A stretch of DNA of 35,400 nt from Clostridiales bacterium (GTDB lineage Bacteria; Bacillota; Clostridia; Christensenellales; Borkfalkiaceae), in the NCBI GenBank assembly GCA_015055545.1, contig SVHY01000020.1, forward strand, positions 1 to 35,400. Reading direction: 5' to 3'. Every line of letters starts with the position of its first letter. Position 1 is the first letter of the stretch. Both the position numbers and the translations under genes were made by a program. Under the pieces are notes generated by a model. The model made no database searches and was not told where the DNA came from. It saw nothing but the letters and a program-made list of their open reading frames with translations. Positions 16,314 to 24,011 of the stretch are shown piece after piece.

Positions 16314-17423
16314 ATGAATAAAGAAGAAAGCCAAATTTTGGAAGTGTGTTCGCGGTTTGGTATCGGCGGGGAATACCGTTCGTATAAAGTAATCGAGAAC
16401 GGACACATTAACTGCACGTATCAAGTGTTTTTCTTCCGCGACGGGGAAATTAAGGATTATATCGTGCAAAAGGTGAATACCTACGTATTCAAAGATCCTG
16501 TTGCGATGATGGATAATATTGCGGCTGTTACCGAGTATATCCGTGCGAAGATTAAGGCGACGGGGGTTACGGCAAAACGCAACGTATTGCATTATTCGCA
16601 TACGGAGGACGGGAAATATTACACGGTATTGCCCGACGGCGGGTTTTGGCGGTGCTGTCGGTATATCGACGGTTCGGAGTCGTTTACGCAGACGGAGGAT
16701 TTGAATATTATCGAAGAATCGGGGAAAGCGTTTGGGAAATTCCAAACCTATCTTGCGGATTTTCCCGTGAAAGATTTACATATCGTAATCCCGCATTTCC
16801 ATAACACGGTGAATAGATACCGTGATTTGGATAAGGCTGTGGAACGCAACGCTGCGGGGCGCGTGGAAAGCGTGCGCGACGTGATTGAGGGATATAAGGA
16901 TTTGGAAGAGCTTGCGACCTATCCGTACAGACAGCAACGGCAGGGCGTTTTACCGCTCCGCGTTACGCATAACGATACGAAAACGAGCAACGTTTTGTTT
17001 GACGAACAAACGCACGAGTATTTGTCCGTTATTGATTTGGATACGGTTATGCCCGGGCTTGTGGCGTTCGATTTTGGGGACGCTATTCGCGTGGCGGCGT
17101 CTACGGTGGACGAAGACGAAAGGGATTTGTCCAAGGTTGCCGTGGATTTGGATAAGTACGAAGCGTTTACGCGTGGGTTTATGGAAGGCATAGGCGATAT
17201 GCTGACGGCGGCGGAAAAGAAATCGCTTGCGTTCGGTGCGCTTGCCATGACCGCGGAATGTGGCGTGCGGTTCTTGACCGATTATTTAGACGGCGATAAG
17301 TATTTCCGCGTGCATTACCCCGATCAGAACTTGGCGCGCGCGGCGTGTCATTTGGAGTTGACGCGGGATATGGAACGGAAATTACCGCAAATGCAAGCAA
17401 TCGTAGAAAAATATAGCAAATAA
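16314..17423 (+). CDS. Phosphotransferase, N-acetylhexosamine 1-kinase-like (APH fold)
   Basis: A 369-residue kinase of the aminoglycoside-phosphotransferase/choline-kinase fold. The catalytic loop is THNDTKTSNVLFD (Asp221 as base) and the metal-binding segment is VIDLDTVMPG (Asp241) followed by FDFGDAIR. The N-terminal lobe starts with a GHINCTYQV nucleotide loop. Overall length, the LRVTHNDTK loop and FDFGDAIR closely resemble NahK-type kinases, which phosphorylate N-acetylglucosamine or N-acetylgalactosamine at C1 in mucin-sugar salvage; the related bacterial sugar and homoserine kinases are alternatives. It is monocistronic with a strong promoter and terminator. It stands divergently from a glycan deacetylase, which fits amino-sugar metabolism but proves nothing. 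Confidence 0.82.
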   Translation: MNKEESQILEVCSRFGIGGEYRSYKVIENGHINCTYQVFFFRDGEIKDYIVQKVNTYVFKDPVAMMDNIAAVTEYIRAKIKATGVTAKRNVLHYSHTEDGKYYTVLPDGGFWRCCRYIDGSESFTQTEDLNIIEESGKAFGKFQTYLADFPVKDLHIVIPHFHNTVNRYRDLDKAVERNAAGRVESVRDVIEGYKDLEELATYPYRQQRQGVLPLRVTHNDTKTSNVLFDEQTHEYLSVIDLDTVMPGLVAFDFGDAIRVAASTVDEDERDLSKVAVDLDKYEAFTRGFMEGIGDMLTAAEKKSLAFGALAMTAECGVRFLTDYLDGDKYFRVHYPDQNLARAACHLELTRDMERKLPQMQAIVEKYSK

Positions 17424-17426
17424 AAG

Positions 17427-17457
17427 AAAAACGCTCACTTGACGGTGAGCGTTTTTT
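17427..17457. terminator. Bidirectional terminator after the kinase gene
   Basis: An 8-bp stem (17431-17438 with 17445-17452), extended by A:T pairs, has T runs on both strands. It serves the kinase gene on + and the small membrane-protein gene on -. Confidence 0.9.
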
Positions 17458-17548
17458 ACTGCCGTTTATTGATTTTTAAAAGCGTGATAAGCACGAAACC
17501 GATATTGCCGCCGATAAGTATCCCTACCGATAATCCGATCCAAAACAT
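17456..17548 (-). CDS. 30-residue single-span membrane protein
   Basis: A very small gene reading MFWIGLSVGILIGGNIGFVLITLLKINKRQ in two overlapping pieces: residues 1-20 are MFWIGLSVGILIGGNIGFVL, and the C-terminus is ITLLKINKRQ. One Gly-zipper-like transmembrane helix (about residues 3-24) is followed by a basic tail, so the C-terminus should be cytoplasmic. The evidence that it is real: a near-perfect Shine-Dalgarno GGAGGG seven bases before the ATG, a stop placed at the edge of a bidirectional terminator, and a stretch otherwise without any gene. The pattern (G-x3-G repeats, LLxIN+R end) is reminiscent of the small DUF3789 proteins, but this is a visual impression. Function unknown. Confidence 0.7.
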   Translation of the reverse strand: MFWIGLSVGILIGGNIGFVLITLLKINKRQ

Positions 17549-17646
17549 AATGCGCCCTCCGTATATTAGTATAACTCTTTTAATTTAGTTTAATACAGTA
17601 TATGTTTTTTTTGAGGTGGATTGTAACCATTTATACGCGTTTGCAG

Positions 17647-17652
17647 TATAAT
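17647..17652 (+). promoter_or_regulatory. -10 box of the nitrilase-fold gene
   Basis: TATAAT at 17647-17652 lies 16 bases before the ATG at 17669, with GGGAGG between. The -35 is poor (TTGTAA at 17621-17626 with an overlong 20-base spacer), so this is tentative. Confidence 0.4.
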
Positions 17653-17668
17653 AAATGGGAGGCGTGTT

Positions 17669-18337
17669 ATGCGGGTTGGGTTTGTTTGTAAGAATACGCT
17701 TGGGGCGTATAAAAAAGCGCAAAACGAAAGGGCGGACGGAGAAGAAAATCCGTCCGTGCTGTTGTTCGGGTTTAACGGACTTGGCGAAGTGGCGTACGAA
17801 CGCGAACTCAAAGGCGAAACGCGATGTTTTGAGGACGTGGCTACGCTTTCCAAACAGCAAAAATGCGTGGTGGTTTGCGGGTGTATTACCAACGCGCGCG
17901 GGCATAAACGTAAATCGGCTATCGTTGCTGAACAGGGGCGGCTTATCGGCGTTTCCGATGCTTTACACGCAGTAGACGGGGACGTAGCGAGCGGAGCAAC
18001 GCTACGGGTGTATGATACGAGCGTAGGAAAAATGGGCGTTGTGGTGGCGGATGATTTGGCGTTCCCTGAAACGCTTAAATCGCTTGCGGTGTGTGGTAGT
18101 GATTTTATCGTTTGTCCGTTTGGGCGGGTTGCGCCCGTACATTCGTCGCTCGTTCGTGCGTATGGTTATTGTTTCGGCGTACCGATATTCTTTTGCGGCG
18201 ACGGTGTGTGTATGATTGCCGACGTTTCGGGAGATCTTGCTTTTTCGTCGTCGCAAAGCCCCGCCGCGTTTGATTTTGAAATAGCGAAAGAATATCATTT
18301 AGTGCAAACGCGGCAACGCGGATTTTACGGATTATGA
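17669..18337 (+). CDS. Nitrilase-fold protein lacking catalytic Cys (probable pseudoenzyme)
   Basis: A 222-residue protein of the carbon-nitrogen hydrolase fold. The core elements are readable: LLFGFNGLGE near the position of the catalytic Glu (Glu40), GRLIGVSDALH at the Lys strand, and GVVVADDLAFPE...LAVCGSDFIVCP at the nucleophile elbow. The family elbow is normally ICYDLxFPE with a nucleophilic Cys; here that residue is Ala127. The Lys of the usual YRKxHL is also replaced, by Ala98. With two of three catalytic residues lost, amide hydrolysis is not expected, and a binding or regulatory role is inferred. It is shorter than active members (about 260-300 residues). GGGAGG supports the ATG at 17669. 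It is monocistronic and convergent with smpB. Confidence 0.7.
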   Translation: MRVGFVCKNTLGAYKKAQNERADGEENPSVLLFGFNGLGEVAYERELKGETRCFEDVATLSKQQKCVVVCGCITNARGHKRKSAIVAEQGRLIGVSDALHAVDGDVASGATLRVYDTSVGKMGVVVADDLAFPETLKSLAVCGSDFIVCPFGRVAPVHSSLVRAYGYCFGVPIFFCGDGVCMIADVSGDLAFSSSQSPAAFDFEIAKEYHLVQTRQRGFYGL

Positions 18338-18367
18338 AAAAACGCGGGCTTAAAAGCCTGCGTTTTT
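18338..18367. terminator. Bidirectional terminator between nitrilase-fold gene and smpB
   Basis: A 10-bp stem with one G-U pair (18342-18351 with 18354-18363) is flanked by A and T runs. The smpB stop lies inside it and the other stop directly beside it. Confidence 0.85.
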
Positions 18368-18802
18368 GATCTCACGTTCGACGGCGCGTTTGGTGTCGCG
18401 TTCGGCGATCGTTTGCTTTTTATCGTACGTGTGCTTGCCGCGACAAAGCGCGACTTCAATTTTCACGAGCGAGTCTTTGAAATATAATTTCAAGGGTACT
18501 AACGTATAGCCTTGGCGGTTGATTTTACCTGCTATTTTCGCGATTTCGTGGTTGTGGAGCAATAATTTTCTATCCCTACGGGTGTCGCGGGTAGAAAAGC
18601 CGTCCGATTTTTCATACAGCGCGATATGCATGTTTTTTACGCAAACTTCGCCCTCGCGTAAAAAGCAAAAACTGTCGTTCATGTTTACGTTGCCAAGGCG
18701 CAAAGACTTGATTTCGTTGCCTTGCAATACGATGCCTGCTTCGTATTTTTCTTCGATAAAATATTCAAACGATGCGTTTTTATTCGTTGCGATGATTTTC
18801 AT
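18350..18802 (-). CDS. smpB: SsrA-binding protein SmpB
   Basis: A 150-residue partner of tmRNA in trans-translation, which rescues ribosomes stalled on broken mRNA. The oligonucleotide-binding barrel is complete: ATNKNASFEYFIEEKYEAG at the start, LQGNEIKSLRLGNVNMNDSF, and RRDRKLLLHNHEI. The basic C-terminal tail KKQTIAERDTKRAVEREIK is the part that enters the mRNA channel. The tmRNA gene itself, often next to smpB, is not in the window. The start overlaps the rnr stop by four bases, giving the usual rnr-smpB coupling. Confidence 0.97.
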   Translation of the reverse strand: MKIIATNKNASFEYFIEEKYEAGIVLQGNEIKSLRLGNVNMNDSFCFLREGEVCVKNMHIALYEKSDGFSTRDTRRDRKLLLHNHEIAKIAGKINRQGYTLVPLKLYFKDSLVKIEVALCRGKHTYDKKQTIAERDTKRAVEREIKNAGF

Positions 18803-20913
18803 ACGTCGTTCTCCGTCGGTAGTTTTCGTAATAATTTGAGTTCCGTTCTGCGCCGTTCAAAATTGACGTCCGTTACTTCCACTTCCAAGCGTTCGCCTAA
18901 GGTGAATTTGTCTGTTCTGCCTATGAGTGTGAACCTGTCTTTGTCAAATTCGTATTCGCCGTAGAGCGTGTGTACGGGGATAAAGCCTTCAATGGTGTTG
19001 TCGAGTTCGGCAAAAATCCCAAAACTAGTTACGCCAGAAATAACGGCTTGGTATTTCTCGCCTATGCGTTCGTTCATATACATGGTTTTGTATAAATCGT
19101 CCACGTCGCGTTCGGCGTCGGTGGCTTTGCGTTCTTGCGCGGACGATTGCGCAGCCGCGCTGTCTACGAAATCACCGTAGCGAATTTGCGCCTGCTCGTA
19201 ACCGCCGTGCAAAATTTCTTTAATAATACGGTGGATACATAAATCGGGATAACGGCGGATAGGGGAAGTGAAATGACAATAACAATCGCTTGCTAATCCG
19301 AAGTGCCCGACGTTTTCGCTGGCATAACGCGCCTTTTGCATGGAGCGCAGCATAACGCGGTTGACCACCGAATAATAGGGTGTGTCCTTTGCCGCGTTTA
19401 AGACGTTTTTATAATCGTACGGTTTAATATCCGTAACGTTGAAACGGTTCTTAACACCGAGCGACGTTAAAAACGCGCGGAACGCCGTTGCTTTTTCTTC
19501 GTTCGGTTTTTCGTGGATACGGTAGATGAACGGCGCGTCGATAGACTGCATATATTCCGCTACCGTTTCGTTGGCAAGCACCATAAACGCTTCGATAATC
19601 TGATAGGAAAAGGGGCGGTCGTAGTCGGGGATTGTGATTTCATAGTTCTCTTTATTAAAGAAAATTTTCGTTTCCTTTACTTCCAGCGTTACGCTGCCTT
19701 TCTTCTCGCGCTTGGCTTGCAAAATATGGGTTAAATCGGTAAAGAGCCGTACCATGTCTAAAACGTCGGCGTATTTTTCAGAGGTTTGCTTATCGCCGTC
19801 TAATATTGCGCTCACTTCCGTATACGTCATTTTATGCGCGGAACGGATAACGCTTTCCACGATTTCACTTCCCTTTACGTTCCCTTTTTCGTCGATACGC
19901 ATAATACAGGAAAGCGCGAGTCGGTCTTCGTTTTCGTTTAACGAACATATCCCATTGGAAAGCGCGCGGGGGAGCATGGGTAAAACGCGGTCGGGAAAAT
20001 AAACGCTCGTGCCGCGTTTATACGCCTCGTCGTCCAAAGGACTGCGGTGGGTAACGTAATGGGAAACGTCTGCGATATGCACGCCTAACACGTATTCGCC
20101 GTTTTCCATTTTTAAGGATATCGCGTCGTCGATATCGCGCGTGTCTTCGCCGTCGATGGTAACGATACGCTCGTCCCTAAAATCCGTTCTGCCTTGCAGG
20201 TCGTCGCTTTTGATTCCGCGGCGCTCGTGGCGATCGGCGTCCTTTTCAACGTGCGCGGGGAACGTTTCGTACAGTTCGTAAGAACGGATAATGGACAGTT
20301 CTTCCGCGAAAAAGTCGTCTTCGTCGCCAAGTACTTCGATGATTTCGCCGCTTGGGGATTTGCCGTAGGGATAATCGGTGATTTTTGCAACCGCTTTTAC
20401 GCCGTTTTTGATATGCGAACATTCAGATAAAGGGATATAAATATCCGAGGAAAATTTCTTTTCGTCGGGGATAAGATAGCCCGCGCGCCGATCTCTGCGA
20501 AACGTGCCGACGATTTGCGTATAGCCACGGCTTACGATTTGTACGACCTGTACTTCGTCGCCGTACGTTTGCAATTTTGCGGCGAGTACCGTATCGCCAT
20601 GCAACGCGCCGTGTAAGTTCTTTTTAGGGATAAATAAATCGTTTTCAAAGCGCGCATTATCCTTGGGCGTTAAAAAGGCAAAACCGCGTTCGTTGCCCGT
20701 AACCGTGCCTTGGATAAGCCCTAACTGCTCGCTCGTGCCGTATACGCCGTCTACGGCGAAAATTTTATTCTCGTCGCAAAGCTCGCGCAAAATCGGAAAC
20801 AGTCGGTTTTTCTCGCGATAGGGGATTTCTAAAATTTTACAAATTTGAACGAGGTCTTTTTGGGCAAGCGAGCCGTCTAAAAACCGTTCGTAAATTTTTT
20901 CTTTTACACTCAA
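18799..20913 (-). CDS. rnr: Ribonuclease R (3'-5' exoribonuclease)
   Basis: A processive exoribonuclease of 704 residues that degrades structured RNA and, with SmpB-tmRNA, the faulty mRNAs of stalled ribosomes. Domains in order: an N-terminal helical region (1-~65), cold-shock domains with GTVTGNERGFAFL (about 70-220), the RNB domain with the catalytic acidic cluster DGEDTRDIDDAISL (about 253-266) and CHFTSPIRRYPD, and a C-terminal S1 domain (GVTSFGIFAELDN). A GTG three codons upstream at 20922 is part of GGGAGGT (20921-20927), itself the Shine-Dalgarno. The TTG at 20913, eight bases beyond GGAGG, is therefore the better start. It follows secG past a hairpin terminator. Confidence 0.95.
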   Translation of the reverse strand: MSVKEKIYERFLDGSLAQKDLVQICKILEIPYREKNRLFPILRELCDENKIFAVDGVYGTSEQLGLIQGTVTGNERGFAFLTPKDNARFENDLFIPKKNLHGALHGDTVLAAKLQTYGDEVQVVQIVSRGYTQIVGTFRRDRRAGYLIPDEKKFSSDIYIPLSECSHIKNGVKAVAKITDYPYGKSPSGEIIEVLGDEDDFFAEELSIIRSYELYETFPAHVEKDADRHERRGIKSDDLQGRTDFRDERIVTIDGEDTRDIDDAISLKMENGEYVLGVHIADVSHYVTHRSPLDDEAYKRGTSVYFPDRVLPMLPRALSNGICSLNENEDRLALSCIMRIDEKGNVKGSEIVESVIRSAHKMTYTEVSAILDGDKQTSEKYADVLDMVRLFTDLTHILQAKREKKGSVTLEVKETKIFFNKENYEITIPDYDRPFSYQIIEAFMVLANETVAEYMQSIDAPFIYRIHEKPNEEKATAFRAFLTSLGVKNRFNVTDIKPYDYKNVLNAAKDTPYYSVVNRVMLRSMQKARYASENVGHFGLASDCYCHFTSPIRRYPDLCIHRIIKEILHGGYEQAQIRYGDFVDSAAAQSSAQERKATDAERDVDDLYKTMYMNERIGEKYQAVISGVTSFGIFAELDNTIEGFIPVHTLYGEYEFDKDRFTLIGRTDKFTLGERLEVEVTDVNFERRRTELKLLRKLPTENDV

Positions 20914-20944
20914 TGGAATCACCTCCCGAATATGTAACGGGAAT

Positions 20945-20974
20945 AAAAAAGGCGGCTTAAAAAGGTAAGCCGCC
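20945..20974 (-). terminator. Terminator/attenuator between secG and rnr
   Basis: A 9-bp perfect stem (20951-20959 with 20966-20974) is followed on the minus strand by six T (20945-20950). It ends secG transcripts fully or partly; I see no good separate promoter for rnr, so readthrough is likely. Confidence 0.85.
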
Positions 20975-20991
20975 GAAGAGTTCGTTTTTTC

Positions 20992-21303
20992 TTAGGTCCA
21001 AATGGATTCGAGTTGCAAGATATAGAAAGCAATCGAGAAAATGATAAGAACGGTCAAACAAATCCACGTCCATTTCTTCATTTTCGCTTCAATCGATTTG
21101 CCTTTGTTTTTGCCAAAGAACGTTTCGCTTGAACCGCCGAGCGCGTCGATACCGCTGGAATTGCTCGGTTGCATTAAAACCAAAATAATCGCGGTGAGAG
21201 CGGCTACGCCCATTAAAACGATCATGACGACGCTTAACGTCATGTATAATTTATAAGAAGATTCTCCGTTTACGGGAACTAATAAATTGAATAATTGTAA
21301 CAT
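20992..21303 (-). CDS. secG: Protein translocase subunit SecG
   Basis: A 103-residue membrane subunit of the SecYEG channel that assists protein export. It shows the usual two transmembrane helices (about residues 20-45 and 80-98). Between them is the conserved loop LVLMQPSNSSGIDALGGSSETFFGKNKGKS, here given as LVLMQPSNSSGIDALGG and SETFFGKNKGKS. The N-terminal extension before the first helix is slightly longer than usual. Sitting before rnr and smpB is the classic Firmicutes order. Confidence 0.95.
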   Translation of the reverse strand: MLQLFNLLVPVNGESSYKLYMTLSVVMIVLMGVAALTAIILVLMQPSNSSGIDALGGSSETFFGKNKGKSIEAKMKKWTWICLTVLIIFSIAFYILQLESIWT

Positions 21304-21346
21304 ATTCTTTTTAATCCTTTTGCGTTTTTCTCAAAATACGATATAG

Positions 21347-21375
21347 ATTATACCACACAATCGCAAATATCGCAA
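21347..21375 (-). promoter_or_regulatory. Promoter of secG-rnr-smpB
   Basis: On the minus strand, TTGCGA (21370-21375), a 17-base spacer and TATAAT (21347-21352). It lies between gpmI and secG, which makes secG-rnr-smpB a unit separable from the glycolytic genes. Confidence 0.8.
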
Positions 21376-21420
21376 CTTTTTTTAAGCGTTTTTTAGAAAA
21401 ATTTTCATTTTCACGCGTTT

Positions 21421-22995
21421 TTATCGCTTAATTAACGATTTACCCGTCATTTCTTTGGGTTGTGCTACGTTCATCATGTCGAGCAGGGTGGGAGCAAGGT
21501 CGGCAAGCACGCCGTCGTTACGGAGCGTAGCGTTTTTGTATTCTTCCGATACCAAAATAACGGGTACGGGGAAGGTCGTGTGTTGCGTGAACGCGCCTAC
21601 GCCGTCGTCAGCCAGCATTTGGTCGGCGTTGCCGTGGTCTGCCGTAACGAGTGCGCTACCGCCCATCGCCAAGATTTTATCCGTTACTTTCTTCACACAT
21701 TCGTCCACCGTGTGAACGGCTTTAACTGCCGCGTCCATGATACCCGTATGTCCGACCATGTCGCAGTTGGCAAAGTTCAAAATGACTACGTCGTAAATAC
21801 CTTTATCGAGTTCTTCCAAAACCTTTTCGGTAACGGGATATGCGCTCATTTCCGGTTGTAAATCGTAGGTTGCTACTTTCGGGGAGGGGATTACGATACG
21901 CGTTTCGCCGTCTACGGGCGCTTCTAACTTCGCGTTGAAGAAGAAGGTTACGTGCGCGTATTTTTCCGTTTCCGCGATGTGCAGTTGTTTCATACCAAGC
22001 GACGCGATATATTGGGGCAGGGTGTTCGTGATTTCGTCGGGCGGGAACGCCACGCCGACGTTTTCAAACGAGGAATCGTATACCGCAAAACCCACGTAGC
22101 AGGGGGCAAGGAATCCCGTTTTTCTCTCAAAACCGAGCGTTGCGCCCGTTTTGGAGTCTACGAACGGGAATTTCTCTTGTGAGAACATTCTCGAAATTTG
22201 GCGCGCTCTGTCGGGGCGGAAGTTGAAGCAGATAATGCTGTCGTTCTTTTCGATAAGCGCAACGGGTTTGCCGTTTTCGGTCAAGTTGGTGGGCAGGATA
22301 AATTCGTCCGTTACGCCGCTAAGATAGGACGCGTTTGCCGCGGCTTCTGCGCTGCCTTCAAACTGTACGCCCGTGCCGAGTGTTAACATATCGTACGCCT
22401 TTTCTTCTCTATCCCAGTTGTTGTCGCGGTCCATAGCGTAATATCTGCCCGAAACGGACGCGATCTTACCGAAGCTGAGTTCGTCGAGCTTGGCTTGCAA
22501 GTCTTTTAAAAAGCTTGCGCCCGAAGTGGGGGCTACGTCGCGACCGTCGGTGAACGCGTGGATATACACGTTGTCCAAACCTTCCTTTTTCGCCATTTCA
22601 ACAAGCGCGTAAAGGTGTTCGGTGTGGCTGTGTACGCCGCCCGTGGAAACGAGCCCGTACAAGTGTAATTTCTTACCGTTCTTTTTCGCCGTGTGCATAG
22701 CGCGGAGCAGTTCGGCGTTTTTGAAAAATTCGCCGTTTCTAATATCTTTCGTGATTTTGGTCAAGTCTTGATACACGATACGGCCTGCACCGATATTGAG
22801 ATGTCCAACTTCGCTGTTGCCCATTTGACCGTCGGGAAGTCCAACCGACATACCGCTTGCGCCAAGCTGAGCGGAGGGGTATTCGGTTTTTAACTGATTG
22901 ACGTATTTGCTGCCGTCTTTTACGATAGCGTTGCCAACGGGCGACGGGTTGATGCCGTAGCCGTCCATGATAATAATTGCATAAGGTCTTTTCAT
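21421..22995 (-). CDS. gpmI: 2,3-bisphosphoglycerate-independent phosphoglycerate mutase
   Basis: A 524-residue Mn-dependent enzyme that interconverts 3- and 2-phosphoglycerate in glycolysis. It opens with the metal-binding IIIMDGYG (Asp11) and has the phosphorylated Ser61 in GQMGNSEVGHLNIGAGR. HAFTDGRDVAP, SGRYYAMDRDNNWDR, FRPDRARQ and the second metal site VTADHGNADQM...TQHT are all intact. The length is right for the family. It is the last gene of the pgk-tpiA-gpmI cluster; the 205 bases before it carry an unusual series of small hairpins. ATTTACTCCTGAA in front includes the minus-strand RBS CAGGAGT. Confidence 0.98.
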   Translation of the reverse strand: MKRPYAIIIMDGYGINPSPVGNAIVKDGSKYVNQLKTEYPSAQLGASGMSVGLPDGQMGNSEVGHLNIGAGRIVYQDLTKITKDIRNGEFFKNAELLRAMHTAKKNGKKLHLYGLVSTGGVHSHTEHLYALVEMAKKEGLDNVYIHAFTDGRDVAPTSGASFLKDLQAKLDELSFGKIASVSGRYYAMDRDNNWDREEKAYDMLTLGTGVQFEGSAEAAANASYLSGVTDEFILPTNLTENGKPVALIEKNDSIICFNFRPDRARQISRMFSQEKFPFVDSKTGATLGFERKTGFLAPCYVGFAVYDSSFENVGVAFPPDEITNTLPQYIASLGMKQLHIAETEKYAHVTFFFNAKLEAPVDGETRIVIPSPKVATYDLQPEMSAYPVTEKVLEELDKGIYDVVILNFANCDMVGHTGIMDAAVKAVHTVDECVKKVTDKILAMGGSALVTADHGNADQMLADDGVGAFTQHTTFPVPVILVSEEYKNATLRNDGVLADLAPTLLDMMNVAQPKEMTGKSLIKR

Positions 22996-23010
22996 AATTT
23001 ACTCCTGAAA

Positions 23011-23200
23011 ATGAATTGCAAGCAAAGCTTGCATGAATTGAAATAAATTTCATAAATTGCACTTTGTGCATGAATTGCAAAGCACTGCTTTGCATGATTG
23101 TAATATTTCCACAATGACGGCAAAGCCGTCTATTCACGAACGCAAAGCGTTCAATTCATGCGATTGACAATTGCAATTCACGCCCGTAGGGGCAATTCAT
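23011..23200. repeat. Array of six short stem-loops between tpiA and gpmI
   Basis: Six compact inverted repeats lie in about 180 bases: 23018-23032 (GCAAGC-AAA-GCTTGC), 23058-23070 (TGCAC-TTT-GTGCA), 23077-23093 (GCAAAG-CACTG-CTTTGC), 23116-23130 (GACGGC-AAA-GCCGTC), 23138-23152 (GAACGC-AAA-GCGTTC) and 23182-23193 (GCCC-GTAG-GGGC). The stems have different sequences but keep full pairing. Four have three-base AAA/TTT loops. Most are separated by variants of ATGAATTG or its complement CAATTCAT. There is no gene here. It is not a CRISPR array, because there are no identical long repeats. Confidence 0.85.
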
Positions 23201-23947
23201 TTACTTATCAAAGTTTACGATTGCCGCAAAGTCGGGGGCTTTGAGCGACGCGCCGCCGATAAGACCGCCGTCGATTTCTTCTTTCGCCATCAATTCTTTG
23301 CAGTTGCCTGCGTTCATGCTGCCGCCGTATTGGATACGAACTTTTTCCGCGCATTTGGGACAGAACATTTCGCCGATCGTTTTACGGATATACGCAATCG
23401 TTTCGTTGGCTTGATCTGCCGTAGCCGTTTTGCCCGTGCCGATAGCCCAAACGGGTTCGTAAGCGATAACCACTTGTTTAATGTCTTCGATATCTTTCAA
23501 ACCGTTTTTGATTTGCGTAGCAAGCACTTCTTCCGTTTTGCCCGTTTCTCTTTCTTCCAAGCTTTCGCCGATACATACGATAGGGGTTAAACCTGCTTTG
23601 AGCGCGGTGAGCGTACGTTTGTTCACCGTTTCGTCCGTTTCGCCGAAGTATTGACGGCGTTCGCTATGTCCGATGATAACGTATTCTACGCCGTATTCAA
23701 GGAGCATAGCCGCAGAGATTTCACCCGTGTACGCGCCTTTTTCCGCAAAGTGTACGTTTTCCGCACCGAGTTTGATGTTCGTGCCTTTCAAAGCCGCGCT
23801 TACAACGGGGATATCAATAGCGGGTACGCATACGACGACGTCGCAGTTTGCTTCCGTTACGAGGGGCGCAATCGCATTGACAAGGGCTACGCCTTCGGAG
23901 GCGGTGTTGTTCATTTTCCAGTTTCCTGCAATAATAGGTTTACGCAT
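23201..23947 (-). CDS. tpiA: Triose-phosphate isomerase
   Basis: A 248-residue TIM-barrel enzyme that interconverts dihydroxyacetone phosphate and glyceraldehyde 3-phosphate. Catalytic residues are present: Lys11 in AGNWKMN, His94 in IIGHSERR and Glu164 in AYEPVWAIGTG. The phosphate-binding GGSMNAGNCKE and GGLIGGASLK at the end are intact. The length is standard. It follows pgk by 64 bases containing a 9-bp stem-loop, and gpmI follows after the stem-loop array. Confidence 0.98.
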   Translation of the reverse strand: MRKPIIAGNWKMNNTASEGVALVNAIAPLVTEANCDVVVCVPAIDIPVVSAALKGTNIKLGAENVHFAEKGAYTGEISAAMLLEYGVEYVIIGHSERRQYFGETDETVNKRTLTALKAGLTPIVCIGESLEERETGKTEEVLATQIKNGLKDIEDIKQVVIAYEPVWAIGTGKTATADQANETIAYIRKTIGEMFCPKCAEKVRIQYGGSMNAGNCKELMAKEEIDGGLIGGASLKAPDFAAIVNFDK

Positions 23948-23977
23948 AATAATAGTTTCTCCTTTTTTTCGTAATGC

Positions 23978-23998
23978 TGGGGCGACATAGTCGCCCCA
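23978..23998 (-). repeat. 9-bp stem-loop between pgk and tpiA
   Basis: TGGGGCGAC at 23978-23986 and its exact complement at 23990-23998 enclose three bases. No T run follows on the minus strand, so it is not a standard terminator of pgk. Together with the tpiA-gpmI array it may protect or punctuate the operon mRNA. Confidence 0.75.
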
Positions 23999-24011
23999 AA
24001 TGATTTTTTTC

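Noticed and set aside
22996-23200. Possible CRISPR array
   Set aside because: The repeated elements are short hairpins with different stem sequences and irregular spacing; there are no identical 25-40-base repeats, no regular spacers and no cas genes.
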